Of a stretch of DNA of 64,000 bases, positions 57,170-64,000 are shown one piece after another. Position numbers and translations under genes: made by a program. How positions within the stretch are numbered: position 1 is the stretch's first letter; the number at the start of each line of letters is the position of its first letter. The DNA lies in contig CP136061.1 in assembly GCA_032622095.1 (NCBI GenBank), forward strand, positions 25,298,991 through 25,362,990, in the 5' to 3' direction. The notes beneath the pieces are model-generated. The model made no database searches. It was not told where the DNA came from and worked only from the letters and a program-made list of their open reading frames with translations. The DNA comes from Siphonodentalium dalli (Eukaryota; Mollusca; Scaphopoda; Gadilida; Siphonodentaliidae).

Positions 57170-57319
57170 TTCAACACTGTCTGCATGGTGTCTCGGTACT
57201 CACCAGGATACGCGGTGTCTCAAATATACAGCTTGATTCAACACTGTCTGGATGGTGTCTGGGTACTCACCAGGATACGCGGTGTCTCAATATACAGCTT
57301 GATTCAACACTGTCTGGAT
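57120..57319. repeat. 67-bp tandem repeat built from the ZNHIT1 3' end
   Basis: Three units (57120-57186, 57187-57253, 57254-57319) repeat 'ggtgtctcggtactca.cag', 'gatacgcggtgtctcaaata' and 'cagcttgattcaacactgtc'. Unit 1 contains the last 16 codons and the stop of ZNHIT1; units 2 and 3 are downstream copies. Confidence 0.9.
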
Positions 57320-58153
57320 GGTGGATCTGGATTAAAGGACCAATTAATTTTAGAATGCCCAGATAACATTATACACAATATTTATATTTCATAAAATATT
57401 CCACTTGGAATAGGAACCAAAACAATATATATTTCATCAGAATACGGAACAGCTGTGGCCTTGGAGTGTCCACCAAGTGATATAAATTCTCAAATTCACC
57501 CCTTCCCCCGTTATTTACCACAGAAGGCGTCATAATTCCCAACTAAGCGATAGAGTTATTCCCCTTCCATTGAGAATAATTAAATGACGGTACAAACCCG
57601 ATCGAAATTAACGCACGTCGGTACCTTGACAAAAACAACATGTTCACAGTTTATTAGACCGGATAAGTTGATACTACAATAATTTGGAGCTTCCTCTTGA
57701 ATGGTATATAATTTGGAATATGTTGTATATAATGTGATCTGGTGATTCTAAAATTAAGTGGGTCTTTAACGTTCCGGTGACTGCGGATTTTCAAGAATTT
57801 CATTATTTTAATCTCACCTTGATGACCATCAATGAAACTTTTATCAAACAATGACCTATCAGATATATAGTTTGCTTCGAAAAACAAACATTGTAACAAT
57901 GCTATGTTTTATGTCTACCCTCTTCCCCACTAAATGGAGGTATAAACTTTTGTCCATGACATGTTCGGCCATTTTGAAATCATCTTTGTTTTACTCAGTT
58001 TTATAAAAAAAATTCCCAAGGGCAGTCGACGTATTCTTCAGAAGGATGCCCCAGATCACCGGAATCCTCCGAGAGAAAACACTGTATAAGCTATAACACG
58101 TATTGGCGACTGGCCACCAGACGGCAGGGTGTGAGCCACTCACCACCGACATA
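57320..58153. other. No gene recognised
   Basis: AT-rich DNA downstream of ZNHIT1. The open frame on the minus strand at 57654-57899 has no motif or splice context that I can support. Confidence 0.35.
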
Positions 58154-58611
58154 TTAAAGATGGATTATCTCTTCATATAACAATTTTGAAATAGTTTCTA
58201 TAAAATAATAAAGATGAATTTAAGACCCATGTCCGGAAAAGCTTCTATCTATTAATATTGCTTTTATCTCGAATATTTTATTATAAAATGAGATGATTAA
58301 ATGGGACACTTGATTGTTCTATTTTTAGAACATACCATTCAGGCGATACCATATAGCCATAGCGATCATTATGGTGTACCCGTAGCTATGCTCCGAATGT
58401 CAAATGTCCCAGATTGATTGTTTGTATTGTTTTAGTACTTAGTTATAAGCGATAATGTGTCTAATTAACGTTTATTTGTGATTTGGACCAGAAAATATTC
58501 TAGATATAATCGATAGAAGCATTTCCGGACAGGTGTCTTCGATTCATATCTAATATTTCATACCCCGGTAACTATATAGCACATGTTTACAAAGAGATAG
58601 ACCATGTTTAA
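58154..58611. mobile_element. TTAA family B, copy 4
   Basis: TTAAAGATGGATTATCTCTT...gagatagaccatgtttaa, 458 bp, uninterrupted. It is the cleanest guide to the family structure: arms of about 130 bp around a core with 'ccgtagctatgctccgaa'. Confidence 0.8.
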
Positions 58612-59454
58612 TGTATTTTGTCTGCGACGAATCGTGCAGTTCGCAAGCGAATGGTCGAGTTATTGCGTCATTTGAATGAACGTAAACTGACGACGACACC
58701 ATGACAATTCAATACTGCAAATGTCATTCAACTTAACAAACACGTTCAAGAGAGGTATTTCTAATGAAGAACTGCTGAATGAAATACGGAAGAAACCGCC
58801 CATAGTTTGAGACCAAAATACCAATTAAAATTGGCCGTCGAGTGATTTCTTATGGTGGCCGGGTTGTTGTCATTGTGCCTCTTCTGTGGTTATTACATGT
58901 GCACCCTGCGTCCATTGCTGTGTCTGTATTTTCCAGCCACCCTTGGCTATAATTGGTATTCATCGTAAACAGTTTGAGCATTATTAGAAACAAGACTGCT
59001 GCTTAATGGCCCATGGTGGTTTGCGGCCTGAATTTATGCGCGCGCTTGTTACATCCCTGTCCGGTACCGGCGACCAAACAGGTCGATAAATACGTTAAGT
59101 ACTTCCATATGGACCAGAAAACTTGCTTAAAGCCATTTGGTGTTTTGGGCTCTAAATATACCTAATAATATTCGATTTTGAGTCGTTTGGCGAGGTCCAG
59201 ACCTAATTTACTGGACTCGTTTTGTAAATTTCGCTACAAACTGGGGACGAGTTGCAGATTATATTTATTACTTGATCCAATACATCCATAAAACATACTT
59301 AGAGTGTACTTCTCAATGTGTATGAAATATCTTGATGAGTGCTGGCTTAGGTTCGAACTTCGAATACAACATTTTAAGGTTGATTAGAAGACAAACATTA
59401 ACACAATATGGGAAGGACGAAATTAGAAGTCGTACAATTCGTGTGATTTACAAT
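58612..59454. other. No gene recognised
   Basis: Mixed-composition DNA upstream of the zinc-finger remnant. It could hold its promoter or 5' exon, but I see no supportable frame. Confidence 0.35.
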
Positions 59455-60573
59455 TTACAGATGACAAACTACTGGCAAGACACGTGGAATTTCATATAGG
59501 CGAATGCCAATTCAAATGCTGTTTTGTCATTTGGCTTTTGGTACGAGACGTGATTTGAAGAGACATATTAGGACGCACACGAATGAGAGGCCACAAGCGT
59601 GTGACGTTCGTGGAAAACTTTTTTCAGGAGAAGTTCATTCACATTCACACACTGCAGCAAATTTAATAAGACAAAACAAACACCACACAGCGACCAACGT
59701 TCATATTCGTGTAAGCGCTGTAACTCACCTTTCATTTATGTGGGATCACGAAATCATCCACGCACTCGACCTTACATATGCGATGTCTGCAATAAATCTG
59801 TGATACAGATAGGTTATCTTCGAGTTCACAGAATAATTCACAGCAGAGGAAGGCTATCTGTTTGTAACATATTGGCAGTGCTGTGTTCAAAATTTCATCT
59901 GATCTTGCATAAGATAATGGCGAAAGACCATACGCATGCGACTTCTGTTATGTTGCCTTCACGCAAGGTGCACATTTGAGAAAGCACACGCGAAGGGACA
60001 CGATACTGATCGCCCGTATGCATGCGCGCTATGTAACATGATATTCATTAGGATTTGTGATGTGAAAACGCACATGATCGCCCGTATGCATGCGCGCTAT
60101 GTAACATGATATCCATTAGGACTTGTGATATGAAAACGCACATGAAGGTTCACAATACTGATCGCCCGTATGCATGCGGGCTATGTAACATGATATTCAG
60201 TATAGGATTTGGATGTGAAAGCGCACATGAAGGTTCACAATACTGATCGCCCGCATGCATCCGCGCTATGTAACATGATATCCATTAGGACTTGTGATGT
60301 GAAAACGCACATGATGGTTCACAATACTGTTCGTCCGTATGCATGCGAGCTATGTAACATGCTATTCGGTAGGACTTGTGATGTGAAAACGCACATGAAG
60401 GTTCACAATACTGATCGCCCGTATGCATGCGCGCTATGTAACATGATATTCATTAGGACTTGTGGTGTGAAAACGCACTTGAAGGTTCGTCATGTCCGTT
60501 CAGATTGTTCCGCCTTATCACGTGATGCACCCCAGATAAATTTGATCAGTGATTCTTATAACCCTGCCTAATA
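59455..60573 (+). pseudogene. Decayed C2H2 zinc-finger gene with an 84-bp tandem finger array
   Basis: Zinc-finger pieces appear in shifting frames: a FGTRRDLKRHIRTHTNERP finger end (about 59535-59595), RPYICDVCNKS and GYLRVHRIIH (about 59765-59845), and ERPYACDFCYVAF with HLRKH (about 59920-59985). From about 60010 an 84-bp unit repeats about six times, encoding PYACALCNMIFIRTCDVKTH followed by MKVHNTDR (C-x2-C-x12-H-x3-H). Units are broken by a deletion near 60075 and an insertion near 60205. The last open stretch (60209-60571) has about 3.5 fingers. It looks like a gene that expanded and then lost its frame. Confidence 0.75.
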
Positions 60574-60749
60574 CGTCTAAGCCCCCTGCGCTGATACTTT
60601 TATTCGGACTTGACTGGACAATAACCTGTCACCATCTATTTTTAACTAGTAATATGTCAGCTTATATCTATATATAATTGTTGGAAAAATCAATAAAAAA
60701 TTTAAAAAAATAAATACCTCAATTTTCTAATGGGTCACATTCTAAGCCG

Positions 60750-60882
60750 ACCCGCCAGATAAATGTTTATTCTTTTCAATACCGCACAAAGTCACACCCA
60801 GAAATATGTGCAACTCATACTTTTGCTGTGGATATTTGCATGGAAATGCCCATTCAAAATTAGTACTTGACCTCCTCCTTAA
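60750..60882. mobile_element. Solo arm of TTAA family E
   Basis: 'gccagataaatgtttattc', 'caataccgcacaaagtcac', 'gcatggaaatgcccattcaa' and 'gacctcctccttaa' match the right arm of 50509-50953. No partner arm is seen. Confidence 0.6.
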
Positions 60883-60889
60883 TACACGT

Positions 60890-62326
60890 GCAAACATGGT
60901 TTATATGACTGTTATGTTGCTTGTACACTGATTCTGTGAAAATTAAGTAACTACAATTGCGACGACTGTGGGATATTCGATTTCAACTGAAGTACAATAG
61001 CTGAAAACACATCCCATTTACCCTACCACTACAAGGTTCTGTTAGCAGAAACACATTATATAATTGTTTAAGCCTGATTACTATTTCGATCAAATTAGAT
61101 TATTACGTCGATAATAATCGCTTTGGTTTGTTGACTTGTCTGTGAATAACGAGTCTTCAAACGATTTAATTTTGTTATACCATTTGTGTTACAGATATCG
61201 CACAACGTATTCCGAACTGCAAGGCAAAGTTCCGTCACCCACTACCCTGGTCTGAACACTGCCACCAGTCCACGTATACATAATGTAAGGAAACCTCACG
61301 TTTTTTTATTTGAGACTTTTGCGGGTTACAATTCACCCTTCATTATTCTGAGTAACTGAACTCTCCATATTCATGTGGAAATTGGCCAGATCAAATCAGA
61401 AAACAAATTATAACCGACACAAGTCTTGAATAACATGTGATAAGATTTAATACATTCTGTATAGTGTATACGTGATGGCAGTGGTCAGACCAGTATAGCG
61501 AGGCGACTGAGTCTACCTTACAGTTTGCTGCTGGCAGGTCGTGTAACCGGAACATTTCCTAAGATGGACCATGCTCTTTCTAACAGCTGCAGAAATTCGT
61601 TCCTTTTTTTTTTTTTTTTGCGCTTTTATCTTTGAATTTCATATAATTTTTTCAAAAGTAGGTAACTCTGCAATTTCACTGGGCAGAAAATTAATGATAA
61701 AAATAAAAATGATTGAAAACGGAAAATTTAACTAATCTATCTGCCCTTAGTAAAAATAGGTTATCGATTTTCCGACATATATATCAAAACAAGTAAAACA
61801 ACTATATGAGCTGCGTTGTGTGGGGTAAAATCGTGGAATACGAATTGATTCGAAAACAGGAGTTTTAGCAAAAACAACAAGAGTTGGGTGCATCACATCA
61901 ACGGATATATCTTTTCGAACTATTTCCGTGTATTTAATATCTCCAACTATGGTTGAGATATTCTAATATGTGTTTGATTTACATATGCATTTGTTCTACA
62001 GTCGGTCAAAAGCTCGTCCGAGCTTGTGTTTGTATAAAGTGTTTACCTCCGAATATTAATAAAAATGTATCTTATCTTATTCATGTGTACAGACAAAATA
62101 TTAACATTTCTATTTAAAAAAAACCTAGAATAAAGAATGCAAACCGTTTTCTTCGGACGTGGTGGTTTTAAAGGAAAACAAAACATTGGAATATTCTTTC
62201 TTTAAGTTTTAATTTCATTTATTTATTTTTTCAAAAGTAGGTCGAAGTACCAGAGCTGATTTAGCTCGAATCTTTTATCGTTTAATCGTGTTAAACATGC
62301 ATAGCGTGTCTGTGCACCAGCTATAG
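60890..62326. other. Mostly featureless, one candidate exon inside
   Basis: AT-rich DNA with a T15-16 run near 61605-61620. Apart from the possible exon at 61195-61284 I see nothing supportable. Confidence 0.35.
61195..61284 (+). CDS. Possible orphan internal exon
   Basis: A good acceptor (ttgtgttacag) and donor (AAT|GTAAGG) bound 90 nt. It is open in one frame (phase 0), ISHNVFRTARQSS... Higher GC than its flanks. No neighbouring exon was identified and no domain is recognisable, so it may be chance. Confidence 0.25.
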
Positions 62327-63122
62327 CTAGTATACATCGTCACCAAAATGTGAATTAAAATGTTTTATTAACGTCGCTTCGTCTTCAAATGTAGCCAGGC
62401 ATACATCGCATCTGTTACACATGTCACCACATTCAGTCACCATCGTGTCGCTACTAGTGTGTGCTGACGGCGGGCTATGTTTGATATCTCCATCCATGTC
62501 CTCATCATCCTCCCGACCAATTGTATCACTACTATTTCCCTGGTTACCACGGTCCACATAAGCTCGCGAACTTTGGTCAGAATGATGCGCAAAATCATTA
62601 GCGTCCAAACTTAAATGGCCAGATGAAGTAGCACCAGTTTGTTCCACATCCATGATAGCAGCGTTGTTATCACTAGCGTGACAGCGTACGTGAACGAAGT
62701 AGTCGACCTTAAAAGCAAACTCATGTGAACAGACAGCACACTTGTATTTATTTCCATCCATGTGCGATTCAACATGCCGATGTAAACTTCTCTCAACTTT
62801 GAAATATTTCCCGCAAAATGGACACTCGAATGGCCGTCGTTCGGTGTGCTCACTTTTATGTTTATCCAATTCTTCCTCCGTCGAAAATCTCTTTTGGCAA
62901 GACTTGCAACCGAACAGCTTTACGTTTTTGTGGATTAACGCGTGTCGCTTCAATTTTCCCTTCGTCTTGAACGCTTTGGTACACGTCTCACATTCGAATG
63001 GTCTGGTGTCGTCGCCGTGTATATTGCGTTGGTGGCACCGCATCGCCGTTGTTGTTCCAAACATTGCCTTGCATATGTAGCACTCTACAGTTTTTGCACC
63101 GCTGTGGACGACACTGTGCAAA
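62327..63122 (-). CDS. C2H2 zinc-finger protein, terminal exon
   Basis: The minus-strand frame runs 264 codons to TAG 62327-62329. The first in-frame ATG (63133) lies within a polypyrimidine tract ending TTGCATTTCAG, so the exon probably begins at 63122 and earlier exons lie beyond 63123, perhaps outside the window. Five C2H2 fingers follow in tandem: VECYICKAMF, FECETCTKAF, FGCKSCQKRF, FECPFCGKYF and YKCAVCSHEF, each with its His pair. A long acidic, serine-rich linker (DDEDMDGDIKHSPPSAHTSS) comes next, then a sixth finger (NRCDVCLATFEDEATLIKHF, with NSH) at the C-terminus. The first residues (HSVVH) look like the end of another finger. Probably a nuclear DNA-binding protein; target and orthology unknown. 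Confidence 0.85.
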
Positions 63123-63337
63123 CTGAAATGCAAATATATTGCTTCAATTTAAGAAAATGTTCGTAGATCATGCCACGAATCTCTATTCTGGCTAACGCTC
63201 ATAGAGATCATATTCCCACCAGTACAATACCTGGGAACTTTTTGAAGTTTTGACAGGGAACCAGTAGAACAAATAACACGGGGAATATATATCTTAGTTG
63301 GTATCTGTAACCTAATAATTTAGTAAATACATGTTCC

Positions 63338-63848
63338 TTAAAGATGGATTATCTCTTTGAATAAACAAATTTAAATAGTTTTTTTTTTAACTGAATACCC
63401 CTGCCCGGAAAAGCTTCTATCAATTAATATTGATTTTATTTCGAATATTAAATCGGGACGTTTATGTGTCTATTTTTAGAATAGACCATTCGGATGATAC
63501 CATATTACGATATAGAGCACTGGGCTGTTCCAATGGCTACGCACCGAAAGTCAAATGTCCCAGATTGATTGTTTGTATTGTTTTGTTCCACCGATATCAG
63601 CGATAATGAGTATAATTAACGTTTATTTGTGACAAAATTTTACAATAAAATTTCTGGTCTCTGTTAACAGTAACCACTATTGTTCGTTAGCTGAACAAAC
63701 ACACCTTTTGTAGACCAGAAAATATTCGAAATAAAATTAATATTAATCGATAGAAGCATTTCCGGACAGGAGTCTTCGGTTCAAATATAATATTTTATAC
63801 CCCGGAAACTATATAATACATGTTTACAAAGAGATAATCCACCTTTAA
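63338..63848. mobile_element. TTAA family B, copy 5
   Basis: TTAAAGATGGATTATCTCTT...gagataatccacctttaa, 511 bp. It lies just upstream (in gene orientation) of the zinc-finger terminal exon, so probably within that gene's intron. Confidence 0.8.
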
Positions 63849-64000
63849 TAATTTACTTCATTGTCAGTGAAGGTACCAACTCGAAATTGAACCATTTACG
63901 GTGACATTGTGAGCGAAATTGCTCTGCGTCGCTTACAATTATGGAATTTATCAGGGTAATTTATTCAATGTTTATTGAAAAATCGGTTCACAAAAGTCAT

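Noticed and set aside
57054-57394. Extra frames over the ZNHIT1 tail
   Set aside because: They arise from the 67-bp tandem repeat read in other frames; the zf-HIT frame ends at 57169.
1-64000. tRNA, rRNA or snRNA genes
   Set aside because: None recognised by eye on either strand; a tRNAscan or Infernal run would be needed to exclude them.

Overview
The window is animal nuclear DNA, most likely from a lophotrochozoan and plausibly a mollusc. The signs are spliced genes with GT-AG introns and polyadenylation signals, AT-rich intergenic DNA, and a dense load of transposons. Several repeats (Helitron-type ends, a 'gggccataactc' dispersed repeat, tandem repeats of about 160 bp) resemble ones I associate with mollusc genomes. 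That placement is inference, not a measured match. No bacterial operon, tRNA or rRNA gene was seen.

Layout. (1) Positions 1 to about 10,100 hold the right-hand part of a Polinton/Maverick (adintovirus-like) element. It has the C-terminal part of a protein-primed DNA polymerase B, broken by two frameshifts. A tight head-to-tail block on the + strand follows (1683-6665): packaging ATPase, small basic protein, chromodomain integrase, three small virion-type proteins, capsid protein and adenain-type protease. Neighbouring frames there overlap by 1-22 nt and one AATAAA lies at the end. After it come a two-helix membrane protein, a protein with two PC4-like ssDNA-binding domains plus a truncated copy of its 3' end, and an opposite-strand OB-like/zinc-ribbon protein. 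The left end is outside the window and the right terminus was not found. (2) 10.1-17.2 kb has no recognisable gene; it holds tandem duplications and fold-back elements. (3) 17.2-34.1 kb (minus strand) is a KDZ-family (Kyakuja/Dileera/Zisupton) transposase gene with one N-terminal exon and twelve consecutive phase-compatible exons. Its introns contain two hAT-type elements with 8-bp target duplications, a Helitron-type element and a LINE fragment. (4) 33-50 kb is repeat territory: Helitron, satellite arrays, hairpins, a Penelope-like element with RT and GIY-YIG domains and an inverted partial copy, a LINE with a 716-codon frame, and a palindrome-cored fold-back element. (5) 50-64 kb holds ZNHIT1 (two exons, intact), a decayed C2H2 zinc-finger array, the last exon of an intact C2H2 zinc-finger gene on the minus strand, and many copies of a TTAA-ended inverted-repeat family.

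The Polinton genes form one virus-like module for replication, integration, packaging, capsid and maturation. Its structural block is still open although the polymerase is broken. ZNHIT1 and the 62.3-63.1 kb zinc-finger gene look like ordinary host genes. The KDZ gene keeps its three presumed catalytic acidic residues and looks long resident in the host. At least five inverted-repeat families sit at TTAA, two at TA, two elements have hAT-like 8-bp duplications, and two have Helitron ends.
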